A DNA stretch of 64,000 bases from Australimonas brisbanensis (GTDB lineage: Bacteria; Chloroflexota; Dehalococcoidia; Lucifugimonadales; Australimonadaceae). Under the pieces are notes generated by a model. The model was not told the DNA's origin. It made no database searches and saw only the letters and a program-made list of their open reading frames with translations. Location of the stretch: positions 20,705-84,704 of the forward strand of contig JAYQTA010000009.1 of assembly GCA_038147155.1 (NCBI GenBank), read 5' to 3'. Below are positions 8,552 through 17,113 of the stretch, piece by piece (position 1 is the stretch's first letter; each line of letters starts with the position of its first letter). The position numbers and the translations under genes were made by a program.

Positions 8552-9001
8552 TCACGAGATGCCCGCCGTCACCCGGGCCTCGCTGCGCAGCACCAGCACC
8601 CGGCAGGGGCTGTGCTTGAGCAGGTAGGGCACCGTCTCGCCCAGGGTGGGCACACCGTAGTGCTCCTGGTAGGCGGCGCCCACCACCAGGGTGCCCGCGC
8701 TTCGGCTCTCCGCCTCCTGGACGATGGCCGAACCCCTGCTGCGCGCCTGGAGTATCTCCCCCTCCACCTTGCACTTGAGCGAACGCGCGTGGCGCTCCAG
8801 GGACTGGAGCACCTGCTCGCCGCGTGCCGTCTCCACGGGCACCTCCGCGTCCAGCGGGAGGGCATGGGAGACCTCGATGACGTAGAGGATCACCACCGGG
8901 GACTTCTCGCGGCGCGCAAGCTCACAGGCCAGGCGCACTACCTCTTGGTCCTGGGGGCCGCCCTCCACGGGCACCAGCACCAGGGGACCTTGCGTGCCCA
9001 T
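8552..9001 (-). CDS. Universal stress protein (UspA family)
   Basis: A 149-residue single-domain Usp. It starts with a beta strand LVLVPVEGG, where most Usps have a D in VPVDGS, and has a long helix (DQEVVRLACELARRE). The C-terminal nucleotide-site segment is divergent: GTLVVGAAYQEHYGVPTLG replaces the usual GSHGRSG-like loop, so ATP binding is doubtful. The ending PYLLKHSPCRVLVLR is typical. It is embedded between trkA and trkA-like genes, which suggests a role in potassium-transport control, since Usp domains are known partners of transporters. The stop is TGA. Confidence 0.87.
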   Translation of the reverse strand: MGTQGPLVLVPVEGGPQDQEVVRLACELARREKSPVVILYVIEVSHALPLDAEVPVETARGEQVLQSLERHARSLKCKVEGEILQARSRGSAIVQEAESRSAGTLVVGAAYQEHYGVPTLGETVPYLLKHSPCRVLVLRSEARVTAGIS

Positions 9002-9009
9002 CCTCGCTC

Positions 9010-9672
9010 CTACCGCAGCTTCAGCCGCTCGAGGGCATCCTCAGGCCCCGCGACCACCAGTTGGTCACCGGCCTGGAGTTGCTCGTCCTTGGAGGGCGCC
9101 AGGATAGGCTCGCGCCCCCGGCGGATCGCCACCACGGCCGAGCCGTATCGGTCGCGGGCGCCGGAGAAACCCGCCTGCTCCAGGGTGAGGCCCACCAGCG
9201 CCTCGGGCACGTTCAGCTTGGAGAAGCCGAAGTCGGCGGTCAGTTCCATGTACTCCAGCACCGCGCGCTGGAAGAGGCTGTGCGCCGTGCGCAGCCCTGT
9301 CTCCTGCTCCGGGTAGACCACCCGGTCCGCGCCCACCGCCTGGAGCGTCTTGCCGTGGAGCTCGCTGATGGCACGCGCCACCACATGGGCAACCTGGAAC
9401 TGCTCCTTGAGCAGCACCGTGGTGAGCACGCTGGACTGGATGTCCGTCCCGATGGAGACGACGGCGGTGTCGAAGTTGCGGATGCCCGCCTCCTCCAGCA
9501 GCTCCGGGGAGGTGGAATCGCCCATCACCGCGTAGGTGACCTGGCCCATCATCTGCTGCACCAGCGACTCGTTCCGGTCGACGGCGAGCACGTCGTGGCC
9601 GATGCGGTACAGCTCCCTCGCGAGGGAGACGCCGAAGCGGCCCATGCCGATGACTGCTACTTGGTGTGCCAT
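9010..9672 (-). CDS. Potassium uptake regulatory subunit TrkA/KtrA
   Basis: A 220-residue RCK protein with a full TrkA-N Rossmann domain (VIGMGRFGVSLAREL at the N-terminus, then VLAVDRNE) and a TrkA-C domain (residues about 140-220, ending QLVVAGPEDALERLKLR). This matches the length and layout of KtrA, the octameric ring bound under KtrB/TrkH. It lies directly downstream of the trkH-type gene with a 10-base gap, so it is the most likely cognate gating subunit. Ribosomal-site evidence is modest, but the ATG start places the first beta strand at residue 4, as in KtrA. Confidence 0.92.
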   Translation of the reverse strand: MAHQVAVIGMGRFGVSLARELYRIGHDVLAVDRNESLVQQMMGQVTYAVMGDSTSPELLEEAGIRNFDTAVVSIGTDIQSSVLTTVLLKEQFQVAHVVARAISELHGKTLQAVGADRVVYPEQETGLRTAHSLFQRAVLEYMELTADFGFSKLNVPEALVGLTLEQAGFSGARDRYGSAVVAIRRGREPILAPSKDEQLQAGDQLVVAGPEDALERLKLR

Positions 9673-9682
9673 TGCGCCCTAA

Positions 9683-11143
9683 TCACCCTATCCTAACCCG
9701 TTCCTGTGCGTACCGGTAGACGGCCCGGCGCTCGCGCAGGGCGAGGCCCAGGGCCACGGTGAGGGGCCCCAGACGGCCCAGGTACATGGCGACGGTGATG
9801 GTGAGCTTGCCCGCATCGGACAGGTCCGGCGTCACCCCGCGTGAGAGGCCCGTGGTGCCGAGGGCCGAGACCGCCTCGAACAGCACCGAGAGGAACCCGA
9901 ACCGCCCCTGCTCCACCCCATCGAGCTCCGTGATGGCGAGGGTCAACACCACGGCAGCCAACACCACGCCCGACAGGATCAGGATCGCCAGCGCCCGTGC
10001 CACCTGGGGGTAGGGTATCTCCCGCCCGGCGAACTCGGCGCGCTCGCGCCCACGCACGGAGGCCAGCCCCGCCACCAGCAGCACCATGAAGGTGTTCACC
10101 TTGATGCCGCCCGCTGCCGAACCCGACGCCCCGCCGATGAACATGAGCACCATGTACAGGAAGTCGTTGCCGGGGCGCGTGGCGGAGAAGTCGATGGACG
10201 AGAAGCCCGCCGTGCGGGCGGTGATGGCCTGGAAGGTGGCGTTGGTGATGCGGTCGAACCAGCCCAGGCCCCCCAGGGTGGCCGGGTTGTGCAGTTCGAA
10301 CAGCAGCATGGTGACCGCGCCTGCGGCCCACAGCACCAGGGTGCCCACGATGACCAATCGCGTGTCCAGCGTCCAGCGGGAGGGGCGCTTGCGGCGCGCC
10401 AGCTCCGCGACCACGGGGAAGCTGATGCCCCCCAGGACGATGAGCACTCCGATGATGCCCAGGGTCCACGGGTCGGACTGGTACCCCTCCAGGGAGGCCG
10501 AGCCCTTGAAGATGGTGAACCCCGCGTTGTTGAAGGCGGAGACGGCGTGGAACAGCGCGTCCCACGCGGCCTGCCCCAGGGGGTACTGGAGCGCGAAGCG
10601 CATGAAGAGCACCGCGGTGCCCACCACCTGCACCGCCAGGGCGAACCAGAGGATGTTGCGGCCCAGCTGCACCACCGAGCCCAGGGAGGCCGAACCCATG
10701 GTCTCGCGCACCAGGATGCGCTGGTTGAGGCTGATGCGCCGGCCGATGGCCGTGAGCACGACCACGCCGGCGCTCATGATGCCCAGCCCACCCAGGAACA
10801 TGAGTACCGCGATGACCCCCTGCCCGAAGCCGCTCCAATAGGTGGCGGTGTCCACCACCACCAGCCCCGTGACGCAGGTGGCCGAGGTGGCGGTGAACAG
10901 CGCCGTGAGCCAGCCCGCCCCGCCGGGGCCCACGCTGGCGGACGGGAGCATGAGCGCCACGGTGCCCGCCGCGATGAGCCCGGCGAAGCCCAGGGTGAGG
11001 GTGAGCAGGGCCGAGGTGGAGGCAGGGGGCGAGAAGCGCCGCCGCCGGTGCACGCGCACCCGCACCGGGGTGAGTTCCTGCTGGCGCGCGCGGCGCACCA
11101 CGCGATCACCCAGGCGCCGGGCGTTAGGACGCATGGCGCGCAC
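9683..11143 (-). CDS. TrkH/KtrB-type potassium transporter, membrane subunit
   Basis: A membrane protein of up to 486 residues that forms the K+ (or Na+/K+) permeation path. All four pore loops of the superfamily are visible: TATSATCVTGLVVVDT, SAFNNAGFTIF, ITARTAGFSSIDFSA and EAVSALGTTGLSRGVT, each containing the selectivity-filter Gly. A basic cytoplasmic N-terminus precedes the first helix. The frame opens with GTG at 11143 and an ATG follows at 11134; neither has a convincing ribosome site. It heads a tight minus-strand operon: trkH, trkA, usp, trkA-N, trkA, pheA. Confidence 0.93.
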   Translation of the reverse strand: MRAMRPNARRLGDRVVRRARQQELTPVRVRVHRRRRFSPPASTSALLTLTLGFAGLIAAGTVALMLPSASVGPGGAGWLTALFTATSATCVTGLVVVDTATYWSGFGQGVIAVLMFLGGLGIMSAGVVVLTAIGRRISLNQRILVRETMGSASLGSVVQLGRNILWFALAVQVVGTAVLFMRFALQYPLGQAAWDALFHAVSAFNNAGFTIFKGSASLEGYQSDPWTLGIIGVLIVLGGISFPVVAELARRKRPSRWTLDTRLVIVGTLVLWAAGAVTMLLFELHNPATLGGLGWFDRITNATFQAITARTAGFSSIDFSATRPGNDFLYMVLMFIGGASGSAAGGIKVNTFMVLLVAGLASVRGRERAEFAGREIPYPQVARALAILILSGVVLAAVVLTLAITELDGVEQGRFGFLSVLFEAVSALGTTGLSRGVTPDLSDAGKLTITVAMYLGRLGPLTVALGLALRERRAVYRYAQERVRIG

Positions 11144-11294
11144 CGGCGCGGGGGGTGATGGGGGGCTTGGGGGTGATGAGTTGCTGGTGGGGCATGCGTG
11201 TTGCCCGTGGGCCCGGCGCGGGCGCCTCGGGGCCGGGCGCGAGCGTACGGCGCGGGCAGGGGGGTGTCAACGAGCCGCGGGTGCGGACGGGCGG

Positions 11295-11300
11295 TAGAAT
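11295..11300 (+). promoter_or_regulatory. -10 element seven bases before the cysteine synthase-like start codon
   Basis: TAGAAT sits with seven bases between it and the ATG at 11308, so transcription would begin at about the A of the start codon. No good -35 box is seen at the usual distance. No ribosome-binding site precedes this ATG, which agrees with a leaderless transcript. Confidence 0.5.
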
Positions 11301-11307
11301 CGGGGAC

Positions 11308-12249
11308 ATGGATACCCCCTCTCGCCCCGTGCACGTGCTCGACCTGGTGGGTCGCACCCCGCTGGTGGAGCTCACGCACCTCTCCCCCAAGCCCGGCGTG
11401 CGCATCCTGGCCAAACTGGAGGGGGGCAACCCCTCCGGGTCAGTGAAGGACCGCATCGTGCTGGCCATGGTGGAGTCCGCGGAGCGTGCGGGGCTGCTGA
11501 AGCCGGGAGATACCATCGTGGAGGCGTCCACGGGGAACACAGCCATCGCCCTGGCCATGGTGGGCAAGCAGAAGGGCTATAAGGTGCGCATCGCCCTCCC
11601 GCGCGGCATCGTCCCATCCATACCGGATTTGCTCACCCTCTACGGGGCGCAGCTCACCTGGTGCGAGCCGGAGGGGGGCATGCGCTCGGTCATCGAGGCC
11701 GCGTGCGCCATCGCCGAGCAGGAGGGGGCGCTGGCGCTGAGCCAGTTCACCGATGTCTCCAACGTGGAGTGCCACTACCGCACCACAGGTTGGGAGATCG
11801 CCAGCGCGGTGGAGAGGGTGGACGCCTTCATCGCGGGCATCGGCACCGGAGGGACCATCATGGGTGCGGGGCGCCGGCTGCGCGAGCGCTTCCCCAACGT
11901 GCGGGTGGTGGGCGTGGAGCCGCGGTTGGGTGAACGCCTCCAGGGGCTGCGCTCCCTGGAGGAGGGCTACCTGCCGCCGCTGCTGGACCTGTCGGCGCTG
12001 GACGGGCGCTACCTGGTGGACTCGGCCTCGGCCATCGCCGCCGCGCGCACCGTCATCGAGACGGAGGGCATCTTCGCGGGTGTCTCCTCAGGGGCGACGC
12101 TCCACGCCGCCTGGCGCGTGGCCGAGCGCATGGAGCGGGGCACCATCGTGGTGATGTTCTCCGACGGGGGCTGGAAGTACCTACCCGCGCGTCCGTGGGA
12201 CGCTACCGGCGCGCAGGCCGAGGCGCTGGACGAGGTCCACTGGTGGTGA
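11308..12249 (+). CDS. PLP-dependent cysteine synthase family protein (CysK/CysM type)
   Basis: A 313-residue fold-type II PLP enzyme. The PLP lysine is in GGNPSGSVKDR (residues about 37-47), followed by the substrate loop EASTGNTAIALAM and the phosphate-binding GIGTGGTIMGAGRRL; GVSSGATLHAAW is the later conserved Ser loop. It probably joins O-acetylserine (or a phospho or homoserine analogue) with a sulfur donor to make cysteine or cystathionine. The CysM/CysK split cannot be settled here. The ATG at 11308 is favoured because the homologous N-terminus starts there and a -10 box lies just upstream. It is a single gene, convergent with the molybdenum-hydroxylase pair. Confidence 0.9.
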   Translation: MDTPSRPVHVLDLVGRTPLVELTHLSPKPGVRILAKLEGGNPSGSVKDRIVLAMVESAERAGLLKPGDTIVEASTGNTAIALAMVGKQKGYKVRIALPRGIVPSIPDLLTLYGAQLTWCEPEGGMRSVIEAACAIAEQEGALALSQFTDVSNVECHYRTTGWEIASAVERVDAFIAGIGTGGTIMGAGRRLRERFPNVRVVGVEPRLGERLQGLRSLEEGYLPPLLDLSALDGRYLVDSASAIAAARTVIETEGIFAGVSSGATLHAAWRVAERMERGTIVVMFSDGGWKYLPARPWDATGAQAEALDEVHWW

Positions 12250-12253
12250 GGGG

Positions 12254-13111
12254 CTAGGCCTTCACGCCCAGGACGCGCTCCAGGGCGCGACGGGTGAACA
12301 CCACGGCCATCTCGCGCTTGTAGTCGGCGGAGCCACGCACGTCCGAGGTGGGGTCCACGATGTCCGCCACCAGCGCGGCGGCTTCGCGCACCGCAGCGAG
12401 CGTGGGCTTCTCGCCCCGCAGCGCATCCTCCACCGCCGACGCGCGCAGCGCCGTGGGCGCGACGGCCCCCAACCCCACGCGCACCTCGGCCACCTTGCCC
12501 CCCTCCACGCGGCCCAGCGCGGCCACGGAGACGGTGGCGTAGTCGTCCTCGGTGCGGGGCAGGTACTTGGTGTAAACCCACTCGCCCTTGGGCTGTGCGG
12601 GGACGGAGAGGCCCGCCACGATCTCCTCGGGCTCGGCCACCGTCTCGTAGTAGTCGGCGTAGAACTCGCCGATGGGCACCGTGCGCTCGCCCTTGGCCGA
12701 GACCAGGCGCACGGAGGCGTCCAGCACCAGCAGGGAGGGAGGCGGGTCCATGGCGGGGTCAGCGTGGGCCAGGCCACCGCCCACGGTTGCAGCGTTGCGG
12801 ATGCGCACCGTGGCCACGCGCGAGTAGGCGTTGGCCAGCAGCGGGGCGACGCGCTTCACGTCGGCGGAGGTCTCCATCTCGCGCTGGGTGGTCATCCCGC
12901 CGATGGTGAGGGCGGTGCCCTGGGCGCTGATGCCGGAGGCGTCCTTCACCCGGTGCAGGGAGATGATGTGCTCCGGGGTGATGAGCGATTGCTTGAGCAA
13001 GATGGCCAGTGAGGTGCCGCCGGAGGCGAGCTTGGCTGCATCGGCGTGCTGGGCCAGCAGCCCAGCGGCCTCCTGGAGCGTTGCGGGGGTGTGGTAGGCG
13101 AAGTCCTGCAT
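12254..13111 (-). CDS. Molybdenum hydroxylase FAD-binding (medium) subunit, CoxM/CutM type
   Basis: A 285-residue FAD subunit of the xanthine dehydrogenase/CO dehydrogenase family. The two flavin motifs are recognisable: ASGGTSLAILLK at residues 30-41 (AGGT type) and TVGGGLAHADPAMD (family TIGGNLAHADP), followed by the CO_deh_flav_C domain. It passes electrons from the iron-sulfur subunit to an acceptor. It starts directly after the TAG of the 2Fe-2S subunit gene with no spacer, so the two are coupled. The large molybdopterin-binding catalytic subunit is not adjacent: the next gene is on the opposite strand, five bases away. Substrate is unknown. Confidence 0.93.
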   Translation of the reverse strand: MQDFAYHTPATLQEAAGLLAQHADAAKLASGGTSLAILLKQSLITPEHIISLHRVKDASGISAQGTALTIGGMTTQREMETSADVKRVAPLLANAYSRVATVRIRNAATVGGGLAHADPAMDPPPSLLVLDASVRLVSAKGERTVPIGEFYADYYETVAEPEEIVAGLSVPAQPKGEWVYTKYLPRTEDDYATVSVAALGRVEGGKVAEVRVGLGAVAPTALRASAVEDALRGEKPTLAAVREAAALVADIVDPTSDVRGSADYKREMAVVFTRRALERVLGVKA

Positions 13112-13603
13112 CTAGGCCCCCTTGCTCATGGTCTGCGCGGCGGCCTTGATGGAGTCGATGATCTGGTAGTAGCCCGTGCAGCGGCACAGGTTGCCCATCA
13201 TCCACTCCTTGATCTCGGCCTCCGAGGGAGAGGGGTTGGTCTCCAGCAGCGCCTTGGCGGCCATGATCTGGCCGGGGGTGCAGGCGCCGCACTGGAAGCC
13301 ACCGTTGGCGATGAACGCCTCCTGCACCGGGTGCAGGTCATCCCCGTTGGCCACGCCCTCGATGGTGTTCACCGCGCACCCGTCGGCGCGCACCGCCAGG
13401 GTGAGGCAGGAGGAGACGATCTTCCCGTCCAGTTCCACGGTGCAGGCACCGCAAACGCCCACGGAGCAGGTCTCCTTGGTGCCGGTGAGGCCCAGGTCGT
13501 ACCGAAGCAGATCCACCAGGGTGCGGTAGGGCGGCACCTCGGCGGAATACGGCTTGCCGTTGACGGTCAGGCTGACTTTGACCCGGGCAGGTGCTTGCGC
13601 CAT
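13112..13603 (-). CDS. Molybdenum hydroxylase 2Fe-2S (small) subunit, CoxS type
   Basis: A 163-residue protein with two [2Fe-2S] sites. The N-terminal ferredoxin-like site is CSVGVCGACTVELDGK plus a downstream Cys in VSSCLTL. The C-terminal four-helix site is FQCGACTPGQIM plus GNLCRCTGYYQI. Length and motif order match CoxS/XdhC-type subunits. The ATG at 13603 is chosen because the ferredoxin strand VSLTVNG follows at residue 10 and AGCACATG-type upstream sequence contains GGGGGAG. A promoter-like TTGGCA-N18-TAGTAT lies 47-76 bases upstream. It forms an operon with the FAD subunit only. Confidence 0.95.
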   Translation of the reverse strand: MAQAPARVKVSLTVNGKPYSAEVPPYRTLVDLLRYDLGLTGTKETCSVGVCGACTVELDGKIVSSCLTLAVRADGCAVNTIEGVANGDDLHPVQEAFIANGGFQCGACTPGQIMAAKALLETNPSPSEAEIKEWMMGNLCRCTGYYQIIDSIKAAAQTMSKGA

Positions 13604-13649
13604 GTGCTCCCCCGTTGGGTGGACTCGCCCGCGCTGACGGGCCTGCGCG

Positions 13650-13679
13650 ATACTACCGCACCGGCGCACCCGCTGCCAA
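13650..13679 (-). promoter_or_regulatory. Promoter of the molybdenum hydroxylase pair
   Basis: Read on the minus strand, TTGGCA (13674-13679) and TAGTAT (13650-13655) are 18 bases apart, and transcription would start about 40 bases before the ATG at 13603. The same 99-base gap must also serve the divergent gene at 13703. Confidence 0.6.
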
Positions 13680-13702
13680 ACGCGGGCCCGTGGAGGGTGA
13701 GG

Positions 13703-14149
13703 ATGGATGTGACGGTGCTGCTGCTGGTGGTGGTCTCGGCGGCGTTGGCGGCGGCGGGGCTGTTCCTGGTGGCCCAGGGACTGCGCGTGCGGGGCGAGAT
13801 ATCCCGCGCGCTGGTGGCCGAGCACGCCACCGCGCCCAGCGCTCCAGCGGGGGGAGCAGGCGGTGCGCTGGAGGCCCTGGCTCACGAGCCCATCAGGGAT
13901 GCGCGCACCGCCCGGGCGCGGGCAGAGCAGATACGCCACCACACCCACGAGGAGGTGGGCAACTTCCAGCAGACGGTGGCCGATTCGCCAGAGCGCCAGT
14001 GGTTCCTCAACGGCCTCACGATACGCACGGCGCTGAATATGGCCATCATGGGCTACGGCGTGGCCAACCTAGCCATGGCCACGGGCGCGGGCATGCTGCT
14101 CACCGCCATCGCCCTGGCGGGTGCGGGGATACCACTGGCGCTGCGCTAG
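13703..14149 (+). CDS. Small membrane protein, unknown function
   Basis: A 148-residue protein with a transmembrane helix at residues 3-25, a soluble middle (residues 30-105) rich in Ala, Arg and Glu containing HHTHEEVGNFQQTVADS, and one or two hydrophobic C-terminal segments (residues about 110-145). I do not recognise a family. The ATG at 13703 has a strong ribosome site (GGAGGGTGAGG) just upstream. It is divergent from the molybdenum hydroxylase pair and convergent with the ABC permease gene, with which it shares a CTAG double stop at 14146-14149. Confidence 0.7.
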   Translation: MDVTVLLLVVVSAALAAAGLFLVAQGLRVRGEISRALVAEHATAPSAPAGGAGGALEALAHEPIRDARTARARAEQIRHHTHEEVGNFQQTVADSPERQWFLNGLTIRTALNMAIMGYGVANLAMATGAGMLLTAIALAGAGIPLALR

Positions 14150-15873
14150 CGCCGGATGCGCCGCGCGGCCAGGCCCGCGAGAACCAGGACCGACAGCACG
14201 CCCACCGCGGCCAGCAGCCCCAGCGCCGCCGCCTCCCCGGTGTGGTTCCCCCACAGCCGCCACACCAGGGTGCTCACCACCAACGGCTCGCCCTCGCGGG
14301 TGAGCACCAGGGGCAGCGTGAGTTCCCGCACGGCCACCACCGCCAGCAGTGCCCACGCCGCCAGGGTGGAGGGGGCGGCCAGCGGGGCCAGCACCGAGCG
14401 CAGGACACGCACCGGCCCTGCCCCGGCCACAAGTGCGGCATCGCCCAGCGCCTGGTCCAGCTGCCCCAGGCCCGCGGCCTGCACCCGGTAGGCCAGGGCG
14501 ATGCGGTAGGCGTAGGCGAGCACCAGCACCGCCAGGGGGGCGATGGGCGGCAGCCACAGGTAGAACACCAGCAGGCCGTTGGCCGCCAGCACCGCGGGCA
14601 GCGCCACGGATGACGAGGCCAGCGCGTCCACCCCCGCGCCCACGCGCCGGCCCACCACGCACATGCGCACGGCCCACGCCAGCACCAGCGCCACCCCCAC
14701 GGCCAGGGAGGGCGCGGCCACGGCCAGCACCGCCGTGTTGGCCAGGGCCCCTGGCAATCGCGCATCGCCCAGGAGGCCACGGTACTGGTCGAGGGACGCC
14801 AGCGCCCATGCCTCGCGCCCCGGTGGCAGGTACTGGGGTAGCAGGCTGGTCCACGCCAGCACCGCCAGCGGGGCCAGCGCGGTGAGGGCCAGCCACCCGC
14901 CCACCAGGCCCGCCGCGGGCCAGCGCCAGCGCCCCAGGGCCAGCGGGGCGCGCGGGTGCCCCCCGGCGCGCAGGGTGGCGAAGCGCGCGCCCTGGCGCGT
15001 GAGCCGGGCGAAGGCCCACACCAGCACCCCCGTCAGCGCCAGGACGTGCAGCCCCAGTGCGGCCACGGTGCCGTGCGCGGGTTGCCCTCCCACGGCGTCG
15101 GCCAGCGCGTAGTAGATGCGGGTGGAGAAGATGTCCGCCCCCGCCCCCAGCGCCAGCAGCAGCGGCACCTCGAACGCCTCCACCGTGAGCACCGCCGCCA
15201 GCGCCATGGCCCCCAGCAGGTGGGGGCGCACCGCGGGCAGGGTGATGTGCAGCGCCACCCGCCAGTCCGGCGCCCCTCCCACGCGTGCGGCCTCCTCCAG
15301 CGCGGGGTCCACGTTGCGCAGCGCGGCGCGGGCGAACAGGTAGAGGAGCGTCACCAGCCCAACCCCCTGCACGAAGACCATCCCGCCCATGCTGAAGGGA
15401 TCGAAGGGCCCGGCGCTGGCGGGCCAGGGCAGAAGCCAGCGCCAGGCCAGGTTCATCAGCCCCGTGCGCTCCCCCAGCAGGAGCACCCAGCCGATGGTCT
15501 GGGCGATGGGGGGCGTGAGCAGGGGGGCCAGCAGCACCAGGGGCACCAGGGCGCGGCCCGGCAGGTCGGTGCGCTCGGTGAGCCAGGCCAGGGGGACGGC
15601 GATGACGGTGCCCACCAGCACGGAGCCCGCCGTGAACAGGGCCGTGTCCCCGGCCGTGCCCCACAGCCCGCCGCCTGCGTACAGCCCCGTCACGTTGCCC
15701 AGGCCCCAACCGGTGCCCTGGGCGAAGGGCAGGGCGGTGGCCGGCACCCGGAACGCCCCCAGCGCCAGAACCAACAGGGGCGGGGCCACCAGCCAGCACG
15801 CCGCCACCACTCCGGCCAGGGCGGGCAGGCGGGGCGAGCGGAGCGCGCGGCGGAGGGCGGTGAGAGGTTGCAC
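14146..15873 (-). CDS. ABC transporter permease, FbpB type (two fused permease domains)
   Basis: A 575-residue inner-membrane permease made of two BPD_transp_1 domains, the usual form for Fe3+ (FbpB), thiamine or phosphonate-type importers. Two ATPase-coupling EAA-like loops are visible: EEAARVGGAPDWRVALHITL in the first half and GDAALVAGAGPVRVLRSVLA in the second. The GTG at 15873 is chosen because it immediately precedes the cytoplasmic N-terminus, 48 bases after the stop of the binding-protein gene; the open frame farther upstream overlaps that gene. No ATPase gene is next to it, so the nucleotide-binding subunit must be encoded elsewhere. Confidence 0.88.
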   Translation of the reverse strand: MQPLTALRRALRSPRLPALAGVVAACWLVAPPLLVLALGAFRVPATALPFAQGTGWGLGNVTGLYAGGGLWGTAGDTALFTAGSVLVGTVIAVPLAWLTERTDLPGRALVPLVLLAPLLTPPIAQTIGWVLLLGERTGLMNLAWRWLLPWPASAGPFDPFSMGGMVFVQGVGLVTLLYLFARAALRNVDPALEEAARVGGAPDWRVALHITLPAVRPHLLGAMALAAVLTVEAFEVPLLLALGAGADIFSTRIYYALADAVGGQPAHGTVAALGLHVLALTGVLVWAFARLTRQGARFATLRAGGHPRAPLALGRWRWPAAGLVGGWLALTALAPLAVLAWTSLLPQYLPPGREAWALASLDQYRGLLGDARLPGALANTAVLAVAAPSLAVGVALVLAWAVRMCVVGRRVGAGVDALASSSVALPAVLAANGLLVFYLWLPPIAPLAVLVLAYAYRIALAYRVQAAGLGQLDQALGDAALVAGAGPVRVLRSVLAPLAAPSTLAAWALLAVVAVRELTLPLVLTREGEPLVVSTLVWRLWGNHTGEAAALGLLAAVGVLSVLVLAGLAARRIRR

Positions 15874-15920
15874 GCCCGCAGGATAGCCCCGGCCGGGGCA
15901 AGGGCGCCTCCCCGCAGACG

Positions 15921-17033
15921 CTAACTGCCGGGGAAGAGGGCGTCTTGGAAGGTGCGGGTGGCCGCCGAGCGTTCCCGGAAGGTGGCGGGGCTCTCGTACA
16001 CCAGGTCGAGTTCCGCGAAGCGCCCGCTGGTGAGCCCCTCCGGCCCGTGGCCGAAGGCCGCCCACCCCTGGCCGATGGCCTCCCAGGAGAGGGCCGAGGC
16101 CTCCCGCGAGGTGCTCCACGCCGCGAACAGGCGCGCCGCGTTGGGGTGAGGTGCGCCCGCCGCCACAGCGTGGGAGAACAGGTTCACGCCCATGCCCGGG
16201 TTCCAGAAGGGCTCGATGAACCCCGTGCCCAGCAGGGCCTGCGGGTACCCGTAGCCCAGGTACTGGAGCGGGCGCTCACCGGAGACGGTGAGCGCGTCGC
16301 AGTCCGAGGTCACCACCACGTCCTGCTCATCCAGCAGGCGCCGGTGGAACTCGATCATCACCTGCGGGTCGTAGTAGAGCGCCAAGAACCCGTTGCCCGC
16401 GCGCAGCAGGAAGTCCGGTGCGCAGATCAGGCCCTTCCAGCGCGGGTCGAGCCAGTCGGCCAGGGTGCGGGGCAGGTCGGCGGGGTCCACGTCGCGGGTG
16501 TTGGCGAAGTGGGTGTACTGCGATTGGGCAACGCCGATGGCGCTGCCCACCCCGTCCGCGTCCCAGGCGCGCTGCGCCGGCGCGCCCAGCGCGGCCCAGT
16601 CCACCGAGGCGGCAAGGCCTGCGTCGAGATAGGCGGCCATCTGGGACATGGACAGGTAGGCCACATCGGTCTGCGCGCGCCCTGCCTCGGCCTCGGCGGT
16701 GAGGGTGCTCACCACCTGGAAGGAGGCGAGTGCGCGCCCTGAGCAATCGATGGAGAATCGGGCGGTGAACACCGCGCACCAGGCGTCGATCTGGTCCTGG
16801 TTGTACCCGTCCCAGCGCACCGAGCCCTCGGCTCGCGCCGCGGCCACCAGCGCCTCCAGCCCGGTGGCGTCCCAATCGGCGTCCAGCGTTCGGTAGGCGC
16901 TCCCTTCAGCCAGACGGGCCGGGTTGCCGCGCGGGGTCAGGTCCAGCGCGGGGGTGGGGGAGGCGGCGGGGGCGCTGGAGCAGCCCACCAGCAGTGCCAG
17001 GGCCAGGGGGAGCAGGAGCAGGGAACGGGGCAT
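15921..17033 (-). CDS. ABC transporter substrate-binding lipoprotein, iron(III)-type
   Basis: A 370-residue secreted lipoprotein. The signal peptide LLLLPLALALLVGC carries a lipobox with Cys at residue 18, followed by an Ala/Ser/Pro linker. The mature part begins with LVAAARAEGSVRWDGY, a feature of Fe3+/polyamine binding proteins of the AfuA/FbpA type, and has WLDPRWKGLICAPDF, which resembles the WLDPKWKGKI signature. The ATG at 17033 is fixed by the signal peptide and AAGGAGAGCCC. It lies immediately upstream of the permease gene. The bound ligand cannot be deduced. Confidence 0.85.
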   Translation of the reverse strand: MPRSLLLLPLALALLVGCSSAPAASPTPALDLTPRGNPARLAEGSAYRTLDADWDATGLEALVAAARAEGSVRWDGYNQDQIDAWCAVFTARFSIDCSGRALASFQVVSTLTAEAEAGRAQTDVAYLSMSQMAAYLDAGLAASVDWAALGAPAQRAWDADGVGSAIGVAQSQYTHFANTRDVDPADLPRTLADWLDPRWKGLICAPDFLLRAGNGFLALYYDPQVMIEFHRRLLDEQDVVVTSDCDALTVSGERPLQYLGYGYPQALLGTGFIEPFWNPGMGVNLFSHAVAAGAPHPNAARLFAAWSTSREASALSWEAIGQGWAAFGHGPEGLTSGRFAELDLVYESPATFRERSAATRTFQDALFPGS

Positions 17034-17071
17034 GGGCTCTCCTTCGTGTTTGGGAGCGGGTGCGGAGAGAC

Positions 17072-17101
17072 ATTGTACGGCCCCTGGCACGGGCTGGTCA
17101 C
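17072..17101 (-). promoter_or_regulatory. Promoter of the ABC binding-protein gene
   Basis: On the minus strand GTGACC (17096-17101), an 18-base spacer and TACAAT (17072-17077) lie upstream of the ATG at 17033. It is back to back with the promoter of the divergent sensor-kinase gene, only 12 bases away, so one regulator could control both. Confidence 0.55.
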
Positions 17102-17113
17102 GCGGGCGCGCGC

